Source: Herbidospora yilanensis
GTDB lineage: Bacteria; Actinomycetota; Actinomycetes; Streptosporangiales; Streptosporangiaceae
Direction: 5' to 3'
Length of the DNA: 64,000 nt
NCBI RefSeq assembly: GCF_001570565.1
Contig: NZ_BBXE01000013.1
Span: 328,984 to 392,983 of the forward strand
In this document: piece after piece, positions 50,901 through 58,473 of the stretch
Layout: every line of letters starts with the position of its first letter
How positions within the stretch are numbered: position 1 is the first letter of the stretch
Position numbers and translations under genes: made by a program
Notes under the pieces: generated by a model
The model's input: the letters and a program-made list of their open reading frames with translations, nothing else
Told to the model about the DNA's origin: nothing
Database searches by the model: none

Positions 50901-51228
50901 CGACCTCGGCCAGGTCGGCGGCCATCGCGTTGAAGGCCCTGGCCAGCTCGCCGACCTCGTCGCGGCTGGTGGCGGTGACGCGGAGGCCGTACGATCCCTT
51001 GGCGATGGTCTGCGCGGCGGCGGCCATCTCCCGCAGGGGCTTGGTCATCCCCCGGGCCAGCACCTGCATCATGAGCAGCGCCAGGAAGACCGCGAACGCG
51101 ATCCGGAAGTCGCGGGGAACACCCCCGTTGATGCCCACCTCGTTCACCACGAACGCGGTCACCACGGCCCCGACCATGACGATCCCGAGTTTGACCTTGA
51201 TGCGGCCGAGGAAGTCGAGCGGCCTCAC
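47998..51228 (-). CDS. Histidine kinase fused to a DUF4173/DUF4153-like polytopic membrane domain
   Basis: A 1076-residue continuous frame. Residues 1-60 hold two membrane helices, ~58-110 a HAMP domain, His122 (VANVSHELRTP) the phospho-acceptor, LLDNAVRHS ~232-240 the N box, DEGPGIP 264-270 and GGAGLGLAI 293-301 the ATP lid. A ~190-residue Pro/Ala/Ser-rich linker (335-525) then leads to a membrane module (~525-960) with about 12 helices like DUF4173 proteins, and a C-terminal soluble tail with WNLSRRQAAEIL. GTG overlaps the response-regulator stop (GTGA). The membrane module may be the sensor or an effector; unknown. Confidence 0.85.
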   Translation of the reverse strand: MRPLDFLGRIKVKLGIVMVGAVVTAFVVNEVGINGGVPRDFRIAFAVFLALLMMQVLARGMTKPLREMAAAAQTIAKGSYGLRVTATSRDEVGELARAFNAMAADLAEVDRQRRELVANVSHELRTPITGVQAVLENVVDGVSPPEPEILGTALAQTQRLGRLVAQLLDLSRLDSGARPIVAEEFDLAALGGQAVREASLGRDDVKVVAAIDPGRHLTTADPALLAQVLANLLDNAVRHSPPGGTVTLTSRASADGTLEIEVADEGPGIPAADRQRVFERFSRLDAARAADAGGAGLGLAIAKEIAELHGGTIAVAGGIGCHMVVTLPKAVKERTPLGAVHGRSRVDTEAGSVQNPDPTRTDPPEADGAEAPVPQAARELSAASAYEQASPETRGATVSPGQLSRRTSPVPAPAGRDASAVAAAAPRTTVSASGSEAPAEPQASGAATPAPGTTAPEGTPAEAAPARVTSDGSIRAAVTSPHPVVAAPDTKPVPRGQAVPDGPADPPGSSRQRTPDDEPPPGRSIGGAVVGGIIGVLAGLLGGTVAAAFFGIGPNTEVQAAGAFLLFVCAGIAIGASLGGRIGTSPGGAGGQFDAYTPPPLLPRPALPDTPRWVLPAAMGAGLVAAVCFPYAPTGLGVVLTAVALTLAVAPAVRHRVNAWSVAYAVAAYGLVSVALFRDADWLVGLTLLAAFAVASLAVSGGRGWAGVTRGLLSVGLAVFPVPWFLGGPLRRVLKRRSLLPVLVSLGITAVLLAVFGVLFVSADAVFSSFARELLSAPAWAETLPVRIFLFVVFGVLAAAAILVALRPVAEPRVDHAPLDLARTLWVIPLVGVNLLFAAFVGVQISVLFGGSRRVLETAGLTFAEYARSGFFELITVSVFVLFIVAFCGLMIKGDRWIMATLLGLLCALTLVILASALHRLGLYTAAYGFTRLRASVGATIWWIAAVFVLVLVGGLVRRRAWLPRALVLLTAVSLMVFAVWNPDAQVAETQVSVRGVDRLDAHYLGRLSADAVPGLDRLPEPIRSCVLREVIEVQDLRFPDPWNGWNLSRRQAAEILAAHPVDTSVTCEEKYRSAY

Positions 51229-51914
51229 GGGCGCACCAGGGCGTACCCGACCCCGTGAACGGTCCGCACCACCTCGGACCCGAGCTTGCGCCGCAGCGCC
51301 CGCACGTGACTGTCCACGGTCCGGGTCGCCGCCGCCTCGGAGAACCCCCAGATGTCGGCGAGCAGCCGCTCCCGCTCGTAGACCTGCCCCGGCCGCTCGG
51401 CGAGCCGCCTGAGCAGGTCGAACTCGGTCCGGGTGAGCTGCGCCTCGGCCCCGCGCACGAACACCCGCCGCTCGGCCAGGTTGATCTCGATCTCCCCGAC
51501 CCGCAGCACCGTCTCCTCCGACGCGAGCTGCGCCGCCCGATCGACCCGCCGCAGCAGCGCGTGGATGCGCGCGACCAGCTCCCGCATGCTGAACGGCTTG
51601 GTGATGTAGTCGTCGGCCCCCACCCCGAGCCCGACCAGCACGTCGGTCTCCTCGCCGAGCGCGGTCAGCATGAGCACAGGCACCGGCCGGGCCGCCTGGA
51701 TGCGGCGGCACACCTCCAGTCCGTCGAGACCGGGAAGAAGCCGGTCGAGCACCACCAGATCGGGCTCGAAGCGCGCGTACACGACCAGCGCCCCTTCACC
51801 GTCAGCGGCGACGCGAACGTCGAACCCTTCGGCCGTCAGCCGGGTCGCGACCGCCGTCGCGATGGTGTCGTCGTCCTCGACGACCAGCACCCGGCGCTGC
51901 TGGGGATAAACCAT
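51225..51914 (-). CDS. OmpR-family response regulator
   Basis: A 229-residue regulator. The receiver has VLVVEDDDTIA, the phospho-acceptor Asp in LVVLDRLLPGLDGLEV, MLTAL and DYITKPFSMREL. The winged-helix output domain (~135-229) has LTRTEFDLLRRLAERPGQVYERERLL and TVDSHVRALRRKLG. It is encoded just before, and overlaps by GTGA, the kinase fusion that should phosphorylate it. ATG 51914 has TACGCT 6 bases upstream (leaderless), and three GAAAGC-like repeats lie in the -35 region, suggesting autoregulation. Confidence 0.93.
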   Translation of the reverse strand: MVYPQQRRVLVVEDDDTIATAVATRLTAEGFDVRVAADGEGALVVYARFEPDLVVLDRLLPGLDGLEVCRRIQAARPVPVLMLTALGEETDVLVGLGVGADDYITKPFSMRELVARIHALLRRVDRAAQLASEETVLRVGEIEINLAERRVFVRGAEAQLTRTEFDLLRRLAERPGQVYERERLLADIWGFSEAAATRTVDSHVRALRRKLGSEVVRTVHGVGYALVRP

Positions 51915-51974
51915 GCAGGCAGCGTAGAGGCCCGACGTGCAGAGCTTTCATGGCTTTTTGTGGAGCTTTCGTGC
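51915..51974 (-). promoter_or_regulatory. Promoter with direct repeats for the OmpR regulator
   Basis: On the minus strand TACGCT (complement of 51921-51926) is the -10. Upstream, ACGAAAGCTCC, ACAAAAAGCC and ATGAAAGCTC follow head to tail at 10-11-base spacing, the usual layout of an OmpR-type binding site. The outer two are GAGCTTTCRTG on the plus strand at 51942 and 51963, 21 bases apart. Confidence 0.65.
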
Positions 51975-51978
51975 AGGC

Positions 51979-51984
51979 TAACGT
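51979..51984 (+). promoter_or_regulatory. -10 box of the arylamine N-acetyltransferase gene
   Basis: TAACGT is 6 bases before GTG 51991. The same intergenic segment contains the OmpR repeats, so the divergent genes may be co-regulated. Confidence 0.5.
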
Positions 51985-51990
51985 GAGGGC

Positions 51991-52836
51991 GTGATCAACG
52001 TTGACGCATATCTCCGCCGCCTGGGCCTCCCCCGGGAGCCCCCGAGCGTCGCCGGCCTCTTCGCCCTCCAGCGGGCCCATGTCGAGCGGGTGCCCTACGA
52101 GACGACGGAGATCTGGCTGGGCCGCGCCACGACCGTCGACCCCCGCGAGTCGGCGTCCCGGATCGTCTCCGGCCGCGGCGGATACTGCTTCCACCTGAAC
52201 GGCGCCCTCTCCGCGTTGTTGTCGGGCCTGGGCTACGCGGTCACCCGGCACTACGGCGGCGTCCAGGGCTCGGCCGCCGACGCGGCCGGGGCGCGCGGCA
52301 ACCACCTGGTGCTGACCGTCGACGGCCTCCCGACCGAGGAGAACCCGTCGGGCGAGTGGCTGGTCGACGCCGGCCTCGGCGACGCGATCCACGCACCGCT
52401 CCCCCTTCTTGAGGGTGTGTACGAGCAGGGGCCCTTCACCTACCGGCTGCGGCCCTCGGAGGCGGAGCCCGGCGGGTGGCGGCTCGACCACGACCCGCGC
52501 GGCAGCTTCGTCGGAATGGACTTCCGCAAGGTCCCGGCGGAGATGACGGCGTTCGAGTCGGAGCACGTACGGCTGTCGACGTCGCCGGAGTCGGGATTCG
52601 TGCGCGTGCTGGCCATCCAGCGGCGCGACGCGACGGGGGTGGACACGGTGCGGGGGCTGGTGCTGACGCGGGTGGGGGCCGACTCGACGTCGACGACGCT
52701 CGACCGGGAGGAGGACTATTTCGCGGCGCTGGCCGACGTCTTCGACCTCCACCTGACGGGCGAGGAACGGTCGATCCTGTGGCCCAAGCTGGTGGAAAGC
52801 CACGAGAAGTGGCTCGCCACCAGCGACAATGGCTAG
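51991..52836 (+). CDS. nat: Arylamine N-acetyltransferase
   Basis: A 281-residue NAT enzyme. The catalytic triad is visible: Cys66 in GRGGYCFHLN, His105 in GNHLVLTV and Asp126 in WLVDAGLGD. It transfers acetyl from acetyl-CoA to arylamines or hydrazines in the cytoplasm. Length matches the family. It is divergent from the OmpR regulator and overlaps the following ATPase gene by 8 bases. GTG 51991 is supported by a leaderless -10. Confidence 0.93.
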   Translation: MINVDAYLRRLGLPREPPSVAGLFALQRAHVERVPYETTEIWLGRATTVDPRESASRIVSGRGGYCFHLNGALSALLSGLGYAVTRHYGGVQGSAADAAGARGNHLVLTVDGLPTEENPSGEWLVDAGLGDAIHAPLPLLEGVYEQGPFTYRLRPSEAEPGGWRLDHDPRGSFVGMDFRKVPAEMTAFESEHVRLSTSPESGFVRVLAIQRRDATGVDTVRGLVLTRVGADSTSTTLDREEDYFAALADVFDLHLTGEERSILWPKLVESHEKWLATSDNG

Positions 52837-54307
52837 TCCTATGGGGCAGCCGACGATCGACATACCTTCTGACATGTTCGACCGCGATTGGGAATGGGCC
52901 CAGTTATCGCGGTTCGTGACCAGCACGGTCGAGCGGGCGACGCTGGGCGTGGTGTCCGGCAGACGACGCCAGGGCAAGACCTTCCTTCTCCAGGCCATGT
53001 GCGAGGCGACCGGCGGTTTCTACTACGGGGCCCTGGAAGCAGTGCCGAAACACGAAACCCTCCAGGAGCTCGGACAAGCGCTCAGAGACTTCACCGACGC
53101 CCCGATCTCGTGTGACTTCCAGAACTGGGGAGAGGCGATCGACAGCCTGCTCGCCCTCTCGACCGAGCGGCCGATCCCCGTCGTCCTCGACGAGTTCCCC
53201 TCTCTGGTGCGCGAGTCGAAGGAACTGCCCTCGGTCATCCAGCACGCCCTGGCCCCGCGCAGATCCCAGCGACTCGCCTCACGCGCCCGGCTGCTGCTGT
53301 GCGGATCATCGGTGTCCTTCATGAGCGGACTACTATCCGGCCAGGCCCCCTTGCATGGCCGGGCCGCGCTGGAGCTCATCGTTCCGACCTTCGACTTCCG
53401 GGTCGCCGCGGACCATTGGGGTTTCCGGGACCGTCGGCTGGCGGCACTCGTCTACTTCGTGCTGGGCGGCACCCCGGCCTACCGTGCCGAACATCTCTAC
53501 GAGTACACGCCGCAACGCGCCGAAGAGTTCGACGGCTGGGTCATGGACTACGTGCTCAACCCGGCGAATCCACTCTTCCGCGAGGTCCGCATGCTGCTCG
53601 CCGAAGATCCGACGATTTACGAGAGCGGTCTCTACAGCGCGGTCCTGACCGCCGTCGCCGAGGGCAACAACACCAGGGGCGGGATCGCGAGCCGACTCGA
53701 ACGCAAGTCCACCGACATCTCCCACCAGCTCACCGTTCTCGAAGACGCGGGTCTGCTGGTCACCGACGAAGACGCGTTCCGGCCCGGCCGTTCCTACTAC
53801 CGGATCACCGAGCCCCTGGTCCGCTTCTACTACGCGATCATGCGACCGAACTGGGCGTCACTCGAAACCGTGCGCCCGGGCCGGACGGAGGCCATCTGGC
53901 GGGCCGCGTCGAAGAACACCTTCCCCAGCCAGGTCGCCGGACCCGTCTTCGAACGCATGTGCCGGGTCTGGACGGCCGACATGGCCTCCGACGAGACCCT
54001 CGCCGGCATGCCGTCCAGGGTCCTCTCCGGCGTCGTCTACGACTCCTCGACCCGCCAGAGTCACGAGGTCGACCTGGCGGCCTTCGACTCCGCCGGCGAA
54101 CTCCTCGCGCTGGGCGAGGTGAAGTGGGGAGACGTGATCGGCATGGGTCATCTGGCCCGCCTGGAGAAGGTCGCGGCCGTCCGGCCGGCGCGGCGGTTGC
54201 TGCTGTTCAGCGGCGCCGGGTTCATGCCGCAACTGGAGGAGGCCGCCCGCGGGAGCGGCGGCCGGATCCAGCTCGTCGGTCTCGACCGGCTCTACGAAGG
54301 CGACTGA
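52829..54307 (+). CDS. Archaeal-type AAA ATPase with DUF234-like C-terminal domain
   Basis: A 492-residue P-loop ATPase. SGRRRQGKTFLL (~43-54) is Walker A and IPVVLDEFPSL (~115-125) Walker B, followed by LLLCGSSVSFM, the sensor strand typical of the archaeal ATPase/DUF4143-DUF234 group. A winged-helix segment (SRLERKSTDISHQLTVLEDAGLL) lies near residue 290. The C-terminal part has HEVDLAAF...LLALGEVKW, a PD-(D/E)xK nuclease-like motif. These proteins occur widely and their role is unclear; defence or mobile-element links have been suggested. It overlaps nat by 8 bases and the convergent gene by 16. Confidence 0.83.
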   Translation: MASPMGQPTIDIPSDMFDRDWEWAQLSRFVTSTVERATLGVVSGRRRQGKTFLLQAMCEATGGFYYGALEAVPKHETLQELGQALRDFTDAPISCDFQNWGEAIDSLLALSTERPIPVVLDEFPSLVRESKELPSVIQHALAPRRSQRLASRARLLLCGSSVSFMSGLLSGQAPLHGRAALELIVPTFDFRVAADHWGFRDRRLAALVYFVLGGTPAYRAEHLYEYTPQRAEEFDGWVMDYVLNPANPLFREVRMLLAEDPTIYESGLYSAVLTAVAEGNNTRGGIASRLERKSTDISHQLTVLEDAGLLVTDEDAFRPGRSYYRITEPLVRFYYAIMRPNWASLETVRPGRTEAIWRAASKNTFPSQVAGPVFERMCRVWTADMASDETLAGMPSRVLSGVVYDSSTRQSHEVDLAAFDSAGELLALGEVKWGDVIGMGHLARLEKVAAVRPARRLLLFSGAGFMPQLEEAARGSGGRIQLVGLDRLYEGD

Positions 54308-55311
54308 ACCCCCCGCAGGGCGGCGGCCACCAACGGGCCGAGGGTCTCCAGGTGGTAACCGCCCTCCTGCACCGCCACCGTCGGCAACCCCAGTTCCCCG
54401 AGCAGCCGCCCGGTCGCGGTGTACCCGTCCCGGCTGACCCGCAGCGGGCTCTCCGGGTCGTCCGCGGCCGCGTCCACCCCCAGCGAGACCACCAGTGCCT
54501 CCGCGCCGAAGCGGGCCGCCGCCTCGCACAACCGGGCCACCCCGGCGAGCCACACCGCGTCTCCCGACTCCGGCGCGACGGGGACGTTCAGGGTGGTGCC
54601 GCCGCCGGTCTCGTCGGCGAAGCCCACGTAGTGGGGGAACCAGCCCGCGCCCGGGTCGACGTGCACACTGCCGTAGAAGACGTCGTCGCGGTCCCAGAAG
54701 ATGGCCTGGGTCCCGTTGCCGTGGTGGGCGTCCACGTCGATGACGGCGACCTTCGCGAAGCCCATGCCGCGCAGCGTCGACGCGGCGACCGCCGCGTTGT
54801 TGAGGTAGCACGACCCGCCGTAGCCGTCCCGCGTCGCGTGGTGTCCCGGGGGGCGGCACAACGCGTAGGCGGGGCCGTCGAGGACCCTGAGCGCCGCGGT
54901 CCACGCGGCGCCCGCCGCCATCAGCGCCGCCTCCCACGTTCCGGGGCCGACCAGGGTCATCGTGTCGTACGCCCACAACCCCGCCCGGCCGTGGACCGCC
55001 GGCGGCACCCGGCCCGGCTGCCCGCCGAGCATCGCCGCCGTGGGGAACACGTAGGGCACCACCCGGTCCTGCGGATACCCGGCCGCGACCCACTCCTCGT
55101 ACACGTCCCGCAGGTGGAGCAGCAGGCCCTCCGAATGCACCGAGGTCAGCACACCCCAGGGCACCTCGTCGGCCTCGATCCAGGTCAGCGGCACGGCCTC
55201 GCGGATGCGGTGCACACGTTCGGCCACCTCGGTGCCCGGGGTGCGCAGGCCGATCCAGATCTCCGCCGCCGGGTCGTGCCGCAGGGTCGACGGCGACCAG
55301 ACGCCGATCAC
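54292..55311 (-). CDS. Histone-deacetylase-family amidohydrolase (acetylpolyamine amidohydrolase-like)
   Basis: A 339-residue class II HDAC-fold enzyme. CRPPGHHAT carries the His pair, VIDVDAHHGNGTQ the Zn-binding Asp and His, and VVSLGVDAAADDPESPL the second Asp region; GGYHLETLG closes the site. Bacterial relatives deacetylate acetylpolyamines or other small N-acetyl amides. It is the last gene of the peptide-import operon, joined to the M20 gene by GTGA overlap. With polyamine genes elsewhere in the window, acetylspermidine is a reasonable guess, not a shown substrate. Confidence 0.87.
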   Translation of the reverse strand: MIGVWSPSTLRHDPAAEIWIGLRTPGTEVAERVHRIREAVPLTWIEADEVPWGVLTSVHSEGLLLHLRDVYEEWVAAGYPQDRVVPYVFPTAAMLGGQPGRVPPAVHGRAGLWAYDTMTLVGPGTWEAALMAAGAAWTAALRVLDGPAYALCRPPGHHATRDGYGGSCYLNNAAVAASTLRGMGFAKVAVIDVDAHHGNGTQAIFWDRDDVFYGSVHVDPGAGWFPHYVGFADETGGGTTLNVPVAPESGDAVWLAGVARLCEAAARFGAEALVVSLGVDAAADDPESPLRVSRDGYTATGRLLGELGLPTVAVQEGGYHLETLGPLVAAALRGVQSPS

Positions 55312-56588
55312 GGGCGGAAGAAGCGGTCGAGGACCCGTACGCCGAACTCCAGCGCGCTGACCGGCACCCGCTCGTCGACCCCGTGGAACATGGCGTTGTA
55401 GTCGAAGCCCTCGGGCAGCGCCAGCGGCGCGAAGCCGTAGGTCACGACGCCGAGTTCGTGGAACGCCTTGGCGTCGGTGCCGCCGCTCATCACGTACGGG
55501 ACGGGCAGGGCGTCCGGATCCTCGGCCACCAGGGAGGCGCAGAGCGCGTCGAAGGTGGGACCGCCGGGGTCGGCCTCCGGCGCGTCCTCGAAGCAGATGA
55601 ACTCGCGGCTGACCTTGGGGCCGAGCAGGGCGTCGACGGTGGCCAGGAACTCGTCCCGGGAGCCGGGCAGGAACCGGCCGTCGACCTGCGCGGAGGCCGA
55701 TCCGGGGATGACGTTGACCTTGTATCCGGCGTCCAGCATCGTCACGTTCGCCGAGTTCCGCAGCACGTGGGCGAACAACTCGCCGACCTGGCCGAGCCGC
55801 CGGGCCTCCCCGTCGAGGTCGGACATGTCCAGCGGGCGGCCGAGCGCGCGGGAGATCCCGTCGAGCATGCTCACGACGCCGGGCGTGAGCTGGAGCGGCC
55901 ACTCGTACGACGCCAGCCGCGACATCGCGTGGCACATCTCGGCGACCGGGTTGTCGACCGCCCGGAGCGACCCGTGCTGGGCGACCCCGTTCGCGGTCAG
56001 CCGCATCCACGCCATGCCCTGTTCGCCGACGGCCACGGGATAGACGCGTCTCCCCTCGTGGACGACGCAGTAGCCGCCGTCCTCGCTGATCGCCTCCCGC
56101 ACCCCGTCGAACAGGGCGCCGTGCTCCCTGGCCAGGTAGTACGAGCCGTACTCCCCGGTCGCCTCCTCGTCGGCGGTGAAGGCCAGCACCACGTCGCGCG
56201 ACGGCCGCACCCCGCGCGCCGCCCAGTCGCGCACGAGGGCGAGGGTCATCGCGCAGGTGCCCTTCATGTCGACCGCGCCGCGCCCCCACACGACCCCGTC
56301 GACGATCTCGCCCGAGAACGGGTGGACCGCCCAGTCGCCGGCCATGGCGGGCACCACGTCGAGGTGCCCGTGGATCAGGAACGGGTCGGCGTCGGAGGAG
56401 CCACGCACGCGGGCGACCACGTTGGACCGCCCGCGTGACGACTCCAAAATCGTCGCGTCGACCCCGGCGTCGGAGAGGAGGGTGGCGACGTACTCGGCCG
56501 CGCCGCGTTCGCCCCGGCCGCGGTTGTCCCCCTCGTTGGTGGTGTCGATCCTGATCAGATCGGAGCAGATCGTCCCGACGTCGCTCAT
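55308..56588 (-). CDS. M20-family metallopeptidase
   Basis: A 426-residue di-zinc peptidase. IHGHLDVVPA holds the first His and the catalytic Asp, GRGAVDMKG the bridging Asp, and FTADEEATGEYG the general-base Glu with the metal Glu. MSGGTDAKAFHELG and NAMFHGVDERV supply the last ligands. The dimerisation lid is at ~185-310. It probably cleaves dipeptides or N-acyl amino acids brought in by the transporter. ATG 56588 overlaps the stop of the upstream ATPase gene. Confidence 0.92.
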   Translation of the reverse strand: MSDVGTICSDLIRIDTTNEGDNRGRGERGAAEYVATLLSDAGVDATILESSRGRSNVVARVRGSSDADPFLIHGHLDVVPAMAGDWAVHPFSGEIVDGVVWGRGAVDMKGTCAMTLALVRDWAARGVRPSRDVVLAFTADEEATGEYGSYYLAREHGALFDGVREAISEDGGYCVVHEGRRVYPVAVGEQGMAWMRLTANGVAQHGSLRAVDNPVAEMCHAMSRLASYEWPLQLTPGVVSMLDGISRALGRPLDMSDLDGEARRLGQVGELFAHVLRNSANVTMLDAGYKVNVIPGSASAQVDGRFLPGSRDEFLATVDALLGPKVSREFICFEDAPEADPGGPTFDALCASLVAEDPDALPVPYVMSGGTDAKAFHELGVVTYGFAPLALPEGFDYNAMFHGVDERVPVSALEFGVRVLDRFFRP

Positions 56589-57517
56589 GGCAGGACGCAG
56601 GCGGCATGGTGGCCGCGGTCGGCGGGCAGCACGGGCAGGCTCTCCTTCTCGCAACGTTCCGCCAGTCCGGCGGGGAGCCCGGCGGCGTAGGCCGGGCATC
56701 GGGGCCGGAAGCGGCAGCCGGCCGGGATCCGCGACGGGTCCGGGGCCTCGCCCGTCAGCACGATCGGCTCCTGCCGGGCGATCTCCGGCACGACCGACAG
56801 CAGGGCCTTGGTGTACGGATGCCGCGGCGCGGTCAGCACCTCGGCCGTGTCGCCGGTCTCGACGATGCGGCCCAGATACATGACCGCCACCCGGTCGGCG
56901 ATGTTCCACGCCAGCCCCAGGTCATGGGTCACCACCAGCAACGACAACCCGAGTTCGGTGCGCAGCCGGAGCAGCAGGGCCAGGATCTCGCCGCGCACCG
57001 AGGCGTCCAGCGACGACACCGGCTCGTCGGCGACCAGCACGTCGGGTTCGAGCACGAGCGCCCCGGCGATCACCACGCGCTGCCGCTGCCCGCCGGACAG
57101 TTCGTGCGGGTAGCGGAGGAAGAACCGCTCCGGCGGGCGCAGCCCGGCCTTGGCCAGCGCGGCGGCGACGCGTTCGCGCTCGTCGCCCGGCACCTTGTGG
57201 ATCCTGAGCCCTTCGGCCACGGCCTCGTAGACGGTGTGGCGGGGGTTCAGCGAGCCGCTCGGGTCCTGGAGGACGAGCTGGACGTGCCGCCGGAACGCCT
57301 TCAGCCGGCGGTGGTCGAGCGGGCGGCCGGCGTGTTCGACGGTGCCGCCGGAGGGGCGTACCAGCCCGAGGAGGGCCCGGGCCAGCGACGACTTGCCGCA
57401 CCCGGACTCCCCGACCAGCGCGACGATCTCGCCGGAACCGATCTCCAGGTCGACCCCGTCGACCGCGCGGGCCGCTCCGAAGCGGACCCGCACGCCGCGT
57501 GCGGCCAGCGCGCTCAT
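56585..57517 (-). CDS. Oligopeptide/dipeptide ABC ATPase (DppF/OppF-like)
   Basis: A 310-residue ATPase. GESGCGKSSLARALLG is Walker A, LSGGQRQRVVIAGAL the signature and VLVADEPVSSLD Walker B. The C-terminal PAGCRFRPRCPAY...C cluster is the Cys-rich tail seen in peptide-importer ATPases, which can bind an Fe-S centre. Starts at ATG 57517 with ATGA overlap on the partner ATPase gene. Confidence 0.93.
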   Translation of the reverse strand: MSALAARGVRVRFGAARAVDGVDLEIGSGEIVALVGESGCGKSSLARALLGLVRPSGGTVEHAGRPLDHRRLKAFRRHVQLVLQDPSGSLNPRHTVYEAVAEGLRIHKVPGDERERVAAALAKAGLRPPERFFLRYPHELSGGQRQRVVIAGALVLEPDVLVADEPVSSLDASVRGEILALLLRLRTELGLSLLVVTHDLGLAWNIADRVAVMYLGRIVETGDTAEVLTAPRHPYTKALLSVVPEIARQEPIVLTGEAPDPSRIPAGCRFRPRCPAYAAGLPAGLAERCEKESLPVLPADRGHHAACVLP

Positions 57518-58473
57518 GACGTCTCCTCCGCGAGCAGGCAGGCGGCCCGCCGCCCGGCCGCCACCTGGACCAGCTCGACCTCGGCTTCGGCGCACCGGTC
57601 GACGGCGACCGCGCACCGGGGGTGGAACGGGCATCCCGTGGGGAGATCGCCCGGGTAGGGAGGATCGCCGGCGAGCCCGGCGGGCGCGTAGCGGAACCGG
57701 GGATCGCCGACGCGGGGGAACGCCCCGGCGAGGGCGCCGCTGTAGGGGTGCCGCGAGTCGTCGAACACCACCGAGGCGGGGCCCTCCTCGACGACCTTCC
57801 CGGCGTACATGACCGCGACCCGGTCGCAGGTGGTGCCGAGCACGGACAGGTCGTGGGAGATCAGCACCAGCGCCAGCCCGAGGTCCCTGACCAGCCCCGA
57901 CAGCAGTTCCAGCACCTGCGCCTGGACCATCACGTCGAGCGCCGTGGTGGGCTCGTCGGCGATGACGAGCCGGGGGCGGCAGGCCAGCGCCAGCGCGATC
58001 ATGACCCGCTGCCGCTGGCCGCCGGAGAGCTGGTGGGGGTAGTCGCGGGCACGCCGGGCCGGCAGGCCGACCTGCTCCAGCAGTTCGCCGACCCGCAGGT
58101 CGGCGGCCTTCCGGGAGGTCTTGGGCTCGTGCAGGAGGATGGGCTCGGCGATCTGGCGGCCGATGGTCCGCACCGCGTTCAGCGAGTGCAGCGCGCCCTG
58201 GAACACGATCGACGCGGTGGCCCACCTGATGGCGCGCAGCCGGCCGAACGACATCCCGTAGACGTCTTCGCCGTCGAGCAGCACCGACCCGCCGACCGTC
58301 GCCGACTTCGGCAGCAGCCGCAGCACCGCGTTGGTGATGGTCGACTTGCCGCACCCCGACTCGCCCGCGACGCCGAGCACCTCGCCCGGCGCGACGCTCA
58401 GCGAGACCCCGCGCACGGCGGGCACGTCTCCGGCGTAGGTGACCGACAGGTCCCGCAACTCCAGCAGGCTCAT
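57514..58473 (-). CDS. Oligopeptide/dipeptide ABC ATPase (DppD/OppD-like)
   Basis: A 319-residue ATPase with GESGCGKSTITNAVLR (Walker A), LSGGQRQRVMIALAL (signature), LVIADEPTTALDV (Walker B) and the Cys-containing tail GCPFHPRCAVAVDRC. It works as a heterodimer with the following ATPase. VFQGALHSLNAVRTIGRQ replaces the more common Q-loop sequence VFQDPMTSLNP. ATGA overlaps join it to both neighbours. Confidence 0.93.
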   Translation of the reverse strand: MSLLELRDLSVTYAGDVPAVRGVSLSVAPGEVLGVAGESGCGKSTITNAVLRLLPKSATVGGSVLLDGEDVYGMSFGRLRAIRWATASIVFQGALHSLNAVRTIGRQIAEPILLHEPKTSRKAADLRVGELLEQVGLPARRARDYPHQLSGGQRQRVMIALALACRPRLVIADEPTTALDVMVQAQVLELLSGLVRDLGLALVLISHDLSVLGTTCDRVAVMYAGKVVEEGPASVVFDDSRHPYSGALAGAFPRVGDPRFRYAPAGLAGDPPYPGDLPTGCPFHPRCAVAVDRCAEAEVELVQVAAGRRAACLLAEETS

